64,000 nt of DNA from Flavobacterium sp. LHD-85. GTDB lineage: Bacteria > Bacteroidota > Bacteroidia > Flavobacteriales > Flavobacteriaceae. The translations under genes were made by a program, and so were the position numbers. Under the pieces are notes generated by a model. The model was not told where the DNA came from. It was given only the letters and a program-made list of their open reading frames with translations, and did no database searches. Below are positions 1 to 9,132 of this stretch, piece by piece. Location of the stretch: NCBI RefSeq assembly GCF_030929595.1, contig NZ_JAVFVR010000003.1:1-64000 (forward strand), given 5' to 3'. Numbering within the stretch: position 1 is the stretch's first letter; each line of letters opens with the position of its first letter.

Positions 1-3000
1 GAAATCTACAGTCAGATTCAATACTTGATCTGCCGTGCATTCGTCATTTGTTATTTTTAGACCTGTTTGCGATGTAGAATAGATGATTCCATTAGCAGGC
101 CATGTATAAGTCTGTCCAGAACATATCGATTCTGCAGTTACGATATCGGCGGGTTTAGAACCTACGGTCAGATTCAATACTTGATCTGCCGTGCATCCGT
201 CATTTGTTATTTTTAGACCTGTTTGTGATGTAGAATAAGTGATTCCGTTTGCTGGCCATGTGAAGGTCTGTCCAGAACATATCGATTCTGTAGTTACAAT
301 ATCGGCAGGTTTAGAACCTACAGTCAGATTCAGAACTTGATCTGCCGTACATCCGTCATTAACTATTTTTAATGCATTTTGTGATGTAGAGTAAGTGATT
401 CCATTAGCAGGCCATGTGAAGGTCTGTCCAGAACATATCGATTCTGTAGTTACAATATCGGCAGGCTTAGGAGTTACAGTTAGATTCAGAACTTGATCAG
501 CCGTGCATCCGTCATTTGTTATTTTTAAACCTGTTTGCGATGTAGAATAAGTGATTCCATTAGCAGGCCATTTGAAGGTCTGTTCAGAGCATATCGATTC
601 TGAAGTTACAATATCGGCGGGTTTAGAACCTACGGTCAGATTCAATACTTGATCAGCTGTGCAACCGTCATTTGTTATTTTTAGACCTGTTTGCGATGTA
701 GAATAAGTGATTCCGTTAGCTGGCCATGTATAAGTCTGTCCAGAACATATCGATTCTGTAGTTACAATATTGGCAGGTTTTGGAATCATAACATATTCAT
801 ATACAATATCAGCAGTACATCCGTCATTTATATCTTTATGCAGACTATAATGGAATTCTCCTTCACAATATGTTATTGTCTCAATAATATCTGCTGGTTT
901 AGGAGTTATGGTCAAATTCAATATTTGATCCGCCGTACATCCGTCATTGTTTTTAGTATATGTTCCAGTTGCATTATAGTCTAGTCCAGTAACATTCCAA
1001 TGGAAGGTTTCACCAGAACACCTTGTTTCGTTAGTTGTGATATCAGCTGGCTTATTTTTGATGGTCAATTTTAAAACCTGATTAGCCGTACACCCGTCAT
1101 TCGTTTTGGTGTATGTTCCAGACGAGCTGTAATCCATTCCGGTCACATCCCAATGGAAAATTGTTCCTGAACAGATTGATTCTGTTGTCACAACATCAGC
1201 AGGTTTAGAACCTACAGTCAGATTCAGAACTTGATCTGCCGTGCATCCGTCATTAACTATTTTTAATGCATTTTGTGATGTAGAGTAAGTAGTTCCGTTA
1301 GCCGGCCATGTATAAGTCTGTCCAGAACATATAGACTCTGTAGTCACAACGTCAGCATCTTTAATAGGCAGACTATTAATTTTTGCATATGCTGAAATAA
1401 TTGATCTGCAAGATCCTGATTTTGCTGCTATAGTATATGTTCCCGATGAAACAGTTATCTGATTTCCTATTATTGTCCCAGTTGGTGGACTCATTTCGTA
1501 CGTATACGCAGGATTATAATTGGTAATCGTAAAACGTCCTATTTGATTTGTGCATGTAGGCTGCGTTATGGCGCTTAAAATTGGAGTGGCAGGTGTTTCG
1601 GGCTGCGCGTTTATTGAAATTGTTGCTTCGCTAGATACACAGGTTCCTGATTTTGCAACTAAAGTGTAATTTCCTTCTGGTGCAGTTACTTGATTTCCAA
1701 TAATAGTAGTTCCAGCCGCAGGATTCATTTCATAAGTATACGCAATGTTATAATTAGTAATGGTAAGGCTTCCCATTACTTTTGAGCAAGTTGGTTGTAT
1801 TATAGTGCTTATAGTTGGAACTGGTGGCAATGAAGATTGTGTGCTAATTTGAATAGGCAATGAAGTACTAGAGATGCAATTTTCTACTTTAGCTACAACA
1901 GTATAATTTCCTGCCGGAGCATTTATTGTTTCTCCGTTTTGTACCACTCCTGTGTTTGGCAGTATTTCATAAGTAAACAGAGGATCATAATTGATAATGG
2001 TAAAAGATCCTTTGGCATTAGTACAGGTTGGTTGAATTACATTGTTTAATATGGGTTGTTCTATTGAACTTTTTGAAATTATTGACACAACATTACTGAT
2101 ACTAGTGCATGTTCCAGAAGTAACTTTTCTTCTGAAATAAGTAGTAACGTTAAAAGGATTTGGAGCATAATTTCTGGTAATGCCATCCGTTGATTTAAAA
2201 GTTATATTGTCTGTACTGCTTTCCCAGAGATAGTTTACGGATGATGCATCTAAATTTGAACCCATAATCATAACTCCATTTCCAGAATCATTATTGCAAA
2301 AAAAAGGAAGTGACTGTAGCGTAATCGTGTTGTCTGCAATTGTCGTACAAGTAGGTGTATAGGTTATTGTTGAAGTATTGGATGTTTTTCCGTAGGAATC
2401 GTTAAAATTATAATAAATGGTTACAGGAGTAATTACCTTATTGTCGACGGGTGTGAATGTAACTTTTCCTGTTACGGAGTCATATGTAAATGTTCCTTTT
2501 TCAGCAATAGTTGTAGTAGTTTGAATTCCTGGAATAGAAGGATCTAAATCTATAGTTTGCTTATTTACAGTGCCAAACTTATTTACGGCGCCATTATCGT
2601 TCGCAGTTATATCGCTGGAAATTGCGATTTGACCAGCAGGTCCTGAAAAAGCATCAGGATTTGCAATTGGATTAAGTAGTGTCGTTAAATCGGTAGTAAT
2701 TTGTAAATTACGGATCTCATGGTAACTTGTTAACGCTCCAGTTGAAGACGTAATTGCCATTTTCAATGAAGGAGGAGGAGGTGTTGTATAAGCATAGTTA
2801 TTAATTACTAAAGTCTTAATTTTGTTGTGCGTTATGTATACGTTAATAAAAAAGCCTCCAGTAGGACGTGGTGTTAAAACTATTTCGGCCTTTCTAAACC
2901 CGTTCAAGTCGCTAGAAACAGTTACATCTCTTATGTTACCTTTAACAAAAAAACCGCCTGGAAGTGAGGTAGTTTGGATTGAGGTTAAATAAGGATAACC

Positions 3001-3603
3001 GGTAAGCCCTGTTCCAGCACCTCTTAAAGTAATTCTATCGTATTCTAAACTCACACCACCAGTTTTACCGTCAGAAGTAGTAGAAAAATTACCAGATTCA
3101 TCTAATCCAATTCCTAAATATCCTTTCGAAAATCCGTTTTGTTTAGGATTAGAGCTTGTATTTTGCGCATAACCTAATCCAGAACCGTAGGCACCTGGGG
3201 TTATGGGACTCGCTGTAGCATCAAACAAAACGAAAGCGATTCCATCAGCAGCACGTGTTCCAGGATAATTTCCTCCAAAACTGTAATATTCAAATGAAAT
3301 GGTCATTCCATTGCCAGATGGAAAAGCAAGTTGATCCCACCAGACAAAGCCTTTTTGGTCTTCTTTATAATTGGTTAACCTTAGGTATCCTTCACCTTCA
3401 GCATCATTATAATTGTCTTTTAAACCTGCTCCTGCAGTTAAAAAGGCGGTTGGGGAACCGCCAAATTGTGTGCTAGGAGCAGTTGAGTTTTTAAAGCTTT
3501 CAAAAAAAGGAAATTGTGCCTTTGCCTGAAAAGACAATAAAAACGTCCATAAAAAAAATACAAGTTTATAGCCTGTCAGATTGTTTATAGTAATTTTATG
3601 CAT
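1..3603 (-). CDS. Giant secreted repeat adhesin, C-terminus outside window
   Basis: The reading frame is open from an ATG at 3603 to the left edge (1201 codons seen, no stop). It starts with a signal peptide ending near FQAKAQ (residues ~1-31). A lectin-like beta-sandwich follows (~32-305), with motifs such as GIAFVLFD and GYLGIGLDESG. A CshA-type fibril repeat comes next (~330-415, DLDPSIPGIQ and GKVTFTP), then an Ig-like segment and three ~78-residue Ig-like repeats (~505-743, core QPTCTNAKGSFTI). The visible end is nine tandem ~52-residue repeats with core CSGQTFTWPANG and NDGCTADQVLNLTV, two cysteines each. The likely role is a cell-surface or released adhesin. A type IX secretion C-terminal signal would lie outside the window and is only inferred. 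Lectin and CshA assignments are by eye; that it is a large surface protein is much firmer. Confidence 0.88.
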   Translation of the reverse strand, partial: MHKITINNLTGYKLVFFLWTFLLSFQAKAQFPFFESFKNSTAPSTQFGGSPTAFLTAGAGLKDNYNDAEGEGYLRLTNYKEDQKGFVWWDQLAFPSGNGMTISFEYYSFGGNYPGTRAADGIAFVLFDATASPITPGAYGSGLGYAQNTSSNPKQNGFSKGYLGIGLDESGNFSTTSDGKTGGVSLEYDRITLRGAGTGLTGYPYLTSIQTTSLPGGFFVKGNIRDVTVSSDLNGFRKAEIVLTPRPTGGFFINVYITHNKIKTLVINNYAYTTPPPPSLKMAITSSTGALTSYHEIRNLQITTDLTTLLNPIANPDAFSGPAGQIAISSDITANDNGAVNKFGTVNKQTIDLDPSIPGIQTTTTIAEKGTFTYDSVTGKVTFTPVDNKVITPVTIYYNFNDSYGKTSNTSTITYTPTCTTIADNTITLQSLPFFCNNDSGNGVMIMGSNLDASSVNYLWESSTDNITFKSTDGITRNYAPNPFNVTTYFRRKVTSGTCTSISNVVSIISKSSIEQPILNNVIQPTCTNAKGSFTIINYDPLFTYEILPNTGVVQNGETINAPAGNYTVVAKVENCISSTSLPIQISTQSSLPPVPTISTIIQPTCSKVMGSLTITNYNIAYTYEMNPAAGTTIIGNQVTAPEGNYTLVAKSGTCVSSEATISINAQPETPATPILSAITQPTCTNQIGRFTITNYNPAYTYEMSPPTGTIIGNQITVSSGTYTIAAKSGSCRSIISAYAKINSLPIKDADVVTTESICSGQTYTWPANGTTYSTSQNALKIVNDGCTADQVLNLTVGSKPADVVTTESICSGTIFHWDVTGMDYSSSGTYTKTNDGCTANQVLKLTIKNKPADITTNETRCSGETFHWNVTGLDYNATGTYTKNNDGCTADQILNLTITPKPADIIETITYCEGEFHYSLHKDINDGCTADIVYEYVMIPKPANIVTTESICSGQTYTWPANGITYSTSQTGLKITNDGCTADQVLNLTVGSKPADIVTSESICSEQTFKWPANGITYSTSQTGLKITNDGCTADQVLNLTVTPKPADIVTTESICSGQTFTWPANGITYSTSQNALKIVNDGCTADQVLNLTVGSKPADIVTTESICSGQTFTWPANGITYSTSQTGLKITNDGCTADQVLNLTVGSKPADIVTAESICSGQTYTWPANGIIYSTSQTGLKITNDECTADQVLNLTVDF
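24..1375 (-). repeat. Nine tandem ~156-bp coding repeats in the adhesin gene
   Basis: The same point of the repeat (CTTGATCTGCCGTGCA on the plus strand) recurs at 24, 180, 336, 492, 648, 804, 924, 1077 and 1230. The period is 156 bp (52 codons) for the first six, then 120 for one shortened copy, then 153. Copies at 24-700 are nearly identical at the nucleotide level, while the 804, 924 and 1077 copies are diverged. The pattern suggests recent duplication or gene conversion at the C-terminal side of the array. Confidence 0.93.
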
Positions 3604-3992
3604 AATGAAAATTATTATAGAGATTAGGAATATTATTAATTGCAAAACATGAGATCAACTTATGCGTTGACATATAGATGTTTTATTTCAAGTAATTCGA
3701 AAAGGGTAAGCGGAGAAATTTGTTAGTGGAGAGGTAATTTTTTTCTTGGTTAAGAAAAAGATAAAGTCACAAATATCAAACTTTTTTGTAGTTATTAACC
3801 TACATATAAAGTCATAAAAGTATTAGAATAAGCCAAGTTTTTTTTAAACCAGTAAATGGTTTATTGCATTGGTTATATTATCCAATTGTCTGTGTGTAAT
3901 AATCGATTAAATAGAAAATAAAAAAATACTATCTTTACCGATCAAACGTTTATGAACTTAAGCTGCATTTTGGCAGCACTACATATATAATT
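3604..3992. other. Divergent intergenic region between adhesin and ricT
   Basis: 389 bp of AT-rich sequence separate the divergent adhesin and ricT starts. No coding potential or RNA gene is seen. A TAnnTTTG-like box lies at 3930-3937 for ricT. No clear equivalent was found for the adhesin on the minus strand. Confidence 0.6.
3930..3937 (+). promoter_or_regulatory. Putative -7 box for ricT-gldH-PBP1A
   Basis: TATCTTTA matches 7 of 8 positions of the Bacteroidota TAnnTTTG box, 55 bp before the ricT ATG. No convincing TTG -33 element is seen at the usual distance. Confidence 0.4.
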
Positions 3993-5393
3993 ATGGCATG
4001 TACAAGTTGTTCAACCTCAGACGGTGGCGCACCAAAAGGTTGTAAAAATAATGGGACTTGCGGCACCGATAGCTGCAATAAATTGACGGTTTTTGACTGG
4101 CTTTCTAACATGAGTCCGTCTAATGGAGAGGCGATTTTTGATTGTGTTGAGGTTCGTTTTAAAAACGGACGCAAGGAATTTTTTAGAAATTCAGAGAAAT
4201 TAACTTTAAGTATTGGTGATATTGTAGCAACTGTTGCTTCGCCAGGACATGATATTGGAATTGTGACTCTTACAGGAGAATTAGTAAAGATTCAAATGAA
4301 GAAAAAGGGAGTGAATTACGAAAGTAACGATGTTCCAAAAATTTACAGAAAAGCATCTCAAAAAGATATCGATATTTGGTCTGTTGCCCGTGATCGTGAA
4401 GAACCAATGAAGGTTCGTGCGCGTGAATTGGCGATTCAGCACAAATTGGAAATGAAAATTTCGGATATCGAATTTCAAGGAGATGGATCTAAAGCGACTT
4501 TTTACTACACAGCAAATGATCGTGTCGATTTTAGAATGCTGATTAAAGATTTTGCGAAAGAGTTCAGCACCAGAGTAGAAATGAAACAAGTTGGTTTCCG
4601 TCAGGAAGCGGCTCGTTTGGGTGGAGTTGGTTCTTGCGGACGTGAGCTTTGCTGTTCGACTTGGCTTACAGATTTCAGAAGTGTAAATACCTCTGCAGCT
4701 CGTTATCAGCAGTTATCATTGAATCCGCAGAAATTAGCGGGACAATGCGGTAAATTAAAATGCTGTCTAAACTATGAGTTAGACACTTACATGGACGCAC
4801 TAAAAGATTTTCCTGATTACGATACAAAATTGATTACGGAAAAAGGCGATGCTGTCTGTCAAAAACAAGATATTTTTAAAGGATTAATGTGGTTTGCGTA
4901 TACAAATAATTTTGCAAATTGGCACGTTTTAAAAATCGATCAGGTAAAGGAAATCATTGCTGAAAATAAGCAAAAGAATAAAGTTTCTTCTTTAGAAGAT
5001 TTTGCTGTTGAGGTAGTTGCAGAGCCAGAAAAAGATTTCAATAACGCAATGGGACAAGAGAGCTTGACTCGTTTTGACCAGCCAAAAAGAAAGAAAAAAC
5101 CAAATCGCAAACGTAAACAAAATGCAGAAGCGGCAGGTGTTGCGACTCCAGTAAAACCACAACAAGAGAAAAATGTAAACAGCGCTAAACCAGCAGGGAA
5201 TAATAATCCAAACAACGCTGGAAATGCGAATAATGGTAATTCTGGAACTAAACCAAACAATCCAAACAAGCCAAATCATAAGAAAAAGCATAATTCGAAT
5301 AAAAATAATCCGAATAAGCAAAATTCAAATGAAAATAAACCTGCTGAACCTAGAAAACCAATAACGAATACTAAAAATGAGAATAAAAAATAG
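3993..5393 (+). CDS. ricT: PSP1/RicT-family iron-sulfur protein
   Basis: 466 residues. The central PSP1 domain contains the Cys signatures CGRELCC and GQCGKLKCCLNYE typical of RicT (YaaT), which in Bacillus subtilis forms a [4Fe-4S]-carrying complex with RicA and RicF that affects RNase Y. The N-terminus adds a Cys-rich stretch (C3, C6, C17, C23, C28). From about residue 370 the protein becomes a disordered Lys/Asn/Pro-rich tail, a plausible nucleic-acid or membrane contact. The ATG at 3993 starts directly at the conserved Cys-rich segment. The 3' end overlaps gldH by 17 bp, so the two are probably translationally coupled. Partner functions in Bacteroidota are not visible here. Family assignment is confident, exact role inferred. 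Confidence 0.88.
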   Translation: MACTSCSTSDGGAPKGCKNNGTCGTDSCNKLTVFDWLSNMSPSNGEAIFDCVEVRFKNGRKEFFRNSEKLTLSIGDIVATVASPGHDIGIVTLTGELVKIQMKKKGVNYESNDVPKIYRKASQKDIDIWSVARDREEPMKVRARELAIQHKLEMKISDIEFQGDGSKATFYYTANDRVDFRMLIKDFAKEFSTRVEMKQVGFRQEAARLGGVGSCGRELCCSTWLTDFRSVNTSAARYQQLSLNPQKLAGQCGKLKCCLNYELDTYMDALKDFPDYDTKLITEKGDAVCQKQDIFKGLMWFAYTNNFANWHVLKIDQVKEIIAENKQKNKVSSLEDFAVEVVAEPEKDFNNAMGQESLTRFDQPKRKKKPNRKRKQNAEAAGVATPVKPQQEKNVNSAKPAGNNNPNNAGNANNGNSGTKPNNPNKPNHKKKHNSNKNNPNKQNSNENKPAEPRKPITNTKNENKK

Positions 5394-5856
5394 CGGAATT
5401 CTTCTCTTGGCAGCAATACTTCTTTTTTCTTGTGATAAAAAAAGAGTATTTGATGAGTATAAATCTGTTGGAAGTGCGTGGCATAAAGACAGTATTATAA
5501 GCTTTGATCTGCCGGTTTTAGATTCTACAAAAAAATACAATGCCTTTGTAAACATACGAGATAACAACAATTATCCGTTTAATAATTTGTTTTTGATTGT
5601 GGCTTTAGAAACTCCAAGCGGTTTCACAAAAGTAGATACGTTAGAATATCAAATGGCAGCACCCGACGGGACTTTATTAGGAAACGGATTTTCTGATATA
5701 AAAGAAAGTAAGCTCTTTTATAAAGAAGATGTAAAATTTACAGGAAAATACAAAGTTCACATCAAACAAGCTGTTAGACAGTCAGGTAAAATTCCTGGGG
5801 TTGAAGCTTTGCAAGGAATTACAGACGTTGGTTTTAGAATAGAACAAAAAGATTAG
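5377..5856 (+). CDS. gldH: Gliding motility lipoprotein GldH
   Basis: 159 residues, the usual GldH size. It has a lipoprotein signal peptide with lipobox LFSC (C19), then the GldH body with FDEYKSVGSAWHKD and PFNNLFLIV. In Flavobacterium johnsoniae GldH is one of the lipoproteins required for gliding and the associated type IX secretion; it would be anchored in the envelope. The start lies inside the ricT 3' end (17-bp overlap), and the PBP1A gene begins 10 bp after its stop, so the three form one operon. The lipobox makes this start secure. Confidence 0.93.
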   Translation: MRIKNSGILLLAAILLFSCDKKRVFDEYKSVGSAWHKDSIISFDLPVLDSTKKYNAFVNIRDNNNYPFNNLFLIVALETPSGFTKVDTLEYQMAAPDGTLLGNGFSDIKESKLFYKEDVKFTGKYKVHIKQAVRQSGKIPGVEALQGITDVGFRIEQKD

Positions 5857-5866
5857 AAAAATAGTT

Positions 5867-8173
5867 ATGGCTGCTAAAAAAAACAATCCATCAAATAAAA
5901 CTAAGGATATTAATTATTACAAGAAGAAATTCTGGAGAGTATTTGCTTACTCTTTATTAGGAGTTTTAGCTTTCTTCTTATTTGCTTCATGGGGTTTATT
6001 CGGATCTATGCCTTCATTTGAAGATTTAGAAAATCCAGATTCTAACCTTGCTACAGAAATTATTTCTTCTGACGGAGTAGTATTGGGTAAATATTTCAAA
6101 ACCAATAGATCTCAGCTTAAATATTCAGATTTGCCAAAAAATTTGGTAGAAGCACTTGTTGCTACTGAAGATGCGCGTTTCTACGAGCATTCAGGAATTG
6201 ACGGACGAGGAACTTTAAGAGCCGTTTTTAGTTTAGGAACAAATGGTGGTGCAAGTACATTAACACAACAGCTTGCAAAACAATTGTTTCACGGTGAAGG
6301 ATCTAAGTTTTTACCATTTAGAATTGTTCAAAAAATTAAAGAATGGATTATCGCCATTCGTTTAGAAAGGCAATATACTAAGAATGAAATCTTAGCGATG
6401 TACTGCAACGTTTATGACTTCGGAAATTATTCTGTTGGAGTAAGTTCTGCGGCTCAGACTTATTTTTCTAAAGATCCAAAAGACTTGACAATTGATGAAT
6501 CGGCTATTTTGGTTGGAATGTTCAAAAACTCAGGTTTATACAATCCAGTTAGAAATCCAGAAGGAGTAAAGAATCGTCGTAATGTGGTTTTATCTCAAAT
6601 GGCAAAAGCAAAAATGATTTCAGAAGCGGAGAAAGAAAGACTTCAAGCTTTGCCAATTACTTTGAAATTTAAGCTAGAAAGCCACCGTGAAGGTATTGCA
6701 ACATATTTTAGAGAGTATCTTCGTGATTACATGAAGAAATGGGTTGCAGAAAATAAAAAACCTGATGGCTCTGACTACGATATTTACAAGGACGGTCTTA
6801 AAATCTATACTACGATAGATTCTAGAATGCAAACTTATGCTGAAGAGGCTGTTGCAGCACACATGCAAAATCTTCAACAACAGTTTTATATTGATCAAAA
6901 AAACAATAAAAATGCTCCTTTTGTAAACATTACACAAGCTGAGACAGATAGAATCATGATGCAGGCGATGAAGAATTCTGTTCGCTGGGCTCAGATGAAA
7001 GAAATGGATAAAAGTGAAGATGATATTATTGCTTCATTTAAAGTAAAAACAAAAATGCGTGTCTTTACTTGGAAAGGAGAAAGAGATACTGTAATGACTC
7101 CGCTGGATTCTATTCGTTACTACAAGCACTTTTTACAATCTGGTTTAATGTCGATGGAGCCTCAAACAGGAGCAATTAAAGCTTGGGTTGGAGGAATCAA
7201 CTATAAATATTTCCAATACGATCACGTAGGACAGGGAGCAAGACAAGTAGGTTCTACTTTCAAACCTTTCGTTTATGCAACAGCAATCGAAGAATTGAAT
7301 ATGTCTCCTTGTGATTCTATTTTGGACGGACCGTTTATGATTCATAAAGGGCGTCACCACGTAACAGAAGATTGGGAGCCAAGAAACTCAAACCATACTT
7401 ACCGTGGTATGGTAACTTTAAAACAAGCTTTGGCTGGTTCTATTAATACAGTTTCGGCTAAATTAATTGACAGAACAAGCCCTGAAGCAGTTGTAGAATT
7501 GACGAAGAAATTAGGAGTTAAAACAGAAATTCCGGTACAGCCATCTATCGCACTAGGAGCTGTAGATATTACGGTTGAAGACATGGTTGCGGCGTATAGC
7601 ACATTTGCAAACCAAGGAGTTTATGTAAAACCACAGTTTTTAAGCAGAATTGAGAATAAAAGCGGTGAGGTTATTTATGAGCCGATTCCAGAGTCTCATG
7701 ACGTTTTAAATAAAGATATTGCTTTTGCAGTAATCAAATTGCTTCAAGGGGTTACAGAAAGTGGTTCTGGTGTGCGTTTACGTACGCAAGGCGGTGGAAG
7801 TGGAGATAACCGTTGGACAGGATATCCATACATGTTTACAAATCCAATTGCAGGTAAAACTGGAACAACGCAAAACCAGTCTGATGGTTGGTTTATGGGA
7901 ATGGTTCCGAATTTAGTGACTGGAGTTTGGGTTGGATGTGAGGATCGTTCAGCACGTTTCAAAAGTTTGACTTACGGACAAGGAGCTACGGCAGCTTTAC
8001 CAGTTTGGGGTTATTATATGAAAAAGTGCTACGCCGATAAAGATCTTCAGATTTCAAAATCTGAATTTGAACGCCCAGCGAACCTTTCTATTAAAGTAGA
8101 TTGCTATCAAAGACCAGCTGTCGTGAAAGACACTACGCAAACTGAACAAAATACTGACGAGTTTGAATTGTAA
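5867..8173 (+). CDS. Class A penicillin-binding protein 1A (transglycosylase/transpeptidase)
   Basis: 768 residues, typical for PBP1A. A cytosolic basic N-terminus and one TM helix (~24-45) are followed by a GT51 transglycosylase domain with catalytic E101 in EDARFYEHSG and the GASTLTQQLAKQLF motif. The transpeptidase domain has all three motifs: SxxK at S463-K466 (STFK), SxN at S525-N527 (SIN) and KTG at K664-G666. It polymerises and cross-links peptidoglycan in the periplasm. It is the last gene of the ricT-gldH operon and is followed by a strong terminator. No key residue is missing. Confidence 0.96.
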   Translation: MAAKKNNPSNKTKDINYYKKKFWRVFAYSLLGVLAFFLFASWGLFGSMPSFEDLENPDSNLATEIISSDGVVLGKYFKTNRSQLKYSDLPKNLVEALVATEDARFYEHSGIDGRGTLRAVFSLGTNGGASTLTQQLAKQLFHGEGSKFLPFRIVQKIKEWIIAIRLERQYTKNEILAMYCNVYDFGNYSVGVSSAAQTYFSKDPKDLTIDESAILVGMFKNSGLYNPVRNPEGVKNRRNVVLSQMAKAKMISEAEKERLQALPITLKFKLESHREGIATYFREYLRDYMKKWVAENKKPDGSDYDIYKDGLKIYTTIDSRMQTYAEEAVAAHMQNLQQQFYIDQKNNKNAPFVNITQAETDRIMMQAMKNSVRWAQMKEMDKSEDDIIASFKVKTKMRVFTWKGERDTVMTPLDSIRYYKHFLQSGLMSMEPQTGAIKAWVGGINYKYFQYDHVGQGARQVGSTFKPFVYATAIEELNMSPCDSILDGPFMIHKGRHHVTEDWEPRNSNHTYRGMVTLKQALAGSINTVSAKLIDRTSPEAVVELTKKLGVKTEIPVQPSIALGAVDITVEDMVAAYSTFANQGVYVKPQFLSRIENKSGEVIYEPIPESHDVLNKDIAFAVIKLLQGVTESGSGVRLRTQGGGSGDNRWTGYPYMFTNPIAGKTGTTQNQSDGWFMGMVPNLVTGVWVGCEDRSARFKSLTYGQGATAALPVWGYYMKKCYADKDLQISKSEFERPANLSIKVDCYQRPAVVKDTTQTEQNTDEFEL

Positions 8174-8208
8174 CATTGTTGCAATAATGCTTATCTAATT
8201 ATATGTCA

Positions 8209-8253
8209 ATCCCTTTACTAGTCTTTTGAAAGATTTGTAAAGGGATTTTTCTT
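8209..8253 (+). terminator. Terminator after PBP1A gene
   Basis: Perfect 11-bp stem AATCCCTTTAC / GTAAAGGGATT (8209-8219 and 8237-8247) followed by a T-run, 35 bp after the stop codon. Confidence 0.88.
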
Positions 8254-8338
8254 TTGGTTTTATTTTTACGAAATCGTTATAATTTAATCTAAAAATCTTA
8301 TTTTTATCAAAAATATTCAGCAATAAAGATAGTTTGTT

Positions 8339-9040
8339 ATGATAACAAAAAAAGTAAATAGTGTTCAGGAAGCTATTGAAGGAATTGAAAACGGTATGAC
8401 CATCATGTTTGGCGGTTTCGGATTATGCGGCATTCCTGAAAATACAATTGCAGCGTTGGTAAACACATCAATTTCAGATTTAACCTGTATTTCTAATAAT
8501 GCAGGTGTAGATGATTTTGGTTTAGGATTATTGTTGCAGAAAAAACAGATCAAAAAAATGATTTCTTCGTATGTGGGAGAAAATGCAGAATTCGAACGTC
8601 AGATGCTTTCAGGAGAATTGGAAGTTGAATTGACACCACAAGGAACTCTTGCAGAACGCTGTCGTGCGGCTCAAGCAGGAATTCCAGCATTCTTTACACC
8701 AGCAGGTTATGGAACTGAAGTGGCGGAAGGAAAAGAAGCAAGAGAGTTCAACGGAAAAATGCACATCATGGAAGAAGCTTTCAAAGCCGACTTTGCCATT
8801 GTGAAAGCTTGGAAAGGTGATGAAGCGGGAAATCTGATTTTCAAGGGAACAGCCAGAAACTTCAATGCTTGTATGGCGGGTGCAGGAAAAATAACAATTG
8901 CAGAAGTTGAAGAACTGGTTCCAGTTGGGACTTTAGATCCAAATCAGATTCATATTCCGGGAATTATGGTGCAACGTATTTTTCAAGGAGAAAAATTTGA
9001 GAAACGAATTGAACAACGTACTGTAAGAGCTAGAAATTAG
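8339..9040 (+). CDS. scoA: 3-oxoacid CoA-transferase subunit A
   Basis: 233 residues with the family I CoA-transferase alpha-subunit signature [13 protein letters not shown] and the downstream GVDDFGLG and [15 protein letters not shown] segments. With subunit B it moves CoA from succinyl-CoA to acetoacetate or a related 3-oxoacid in the cytoplasm, for ketone-body or branched-chain catabolism. Subunit B is normally the next gene, but here a beta-lactamase gene lies between (9133-10014), putting subunit B 1.1 kb away. Each gene looks intact. Confidence 0.93.
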   Translation: MITKKVNSVQEAIEGIENGMTIMFGGFGLCGIPENTIAALVNTSISDLTCISNNAGVDDFGLGLLLQKKQIKKMISSYVGENAEFERQMLSGELEVELTPQGTLAERCRAAQAGIPAFFTPAGYGTEVAEGKEAREFNGKMHIMEEAFKADFAIVKAWKGDEAGNLIFKGTARNFNACMAGAGKITIAEVEELVPVGTLDPNQIHIPGIMVQRIFQGEKFEKRIEQRTVRARN

Positions 9041-9054
9041 AAAATGAGAAAATG

Positions 9055-9131
9055 TGGCAATTAGATAATTAATTCAGGATTGTGTATGGAATTATCTTAT
9101 TATCAAATTGACTAATTGGCAAATTAAAAAA
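9055..9131. repeat. Direct repeat copy 1 flanking the beta-lactamase gene
   Basis: The segment opens with CAATTAGATAATTAATT and ends with ATCAAATTGACTAATTGGCA, in the gap before the beta-lactamase gene. A closely similar block lies after that gene at 10025-10115. Each copy is also an imperfect inverted repeat. Confidence 0.88.
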
Positions 9132-9132
9132 T

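Noticed and set aside
691-984. Small plus-strand gene
   Set aside because: It is the antisense shadow of the adhesin tandem repeats, with no RBS or family match.
24-1375. CRISPR array
   Set aside because: The regular repeats are 156 bp and wholly coding in one long frame with a signal peptide and stalk domains; no separate spacers and no cas genes are present.
4940-5321. Minus-strand hydrophobic genes
   Set aside because: They are complements of the Asn/Lys-rich RicT tail and have no independent support.
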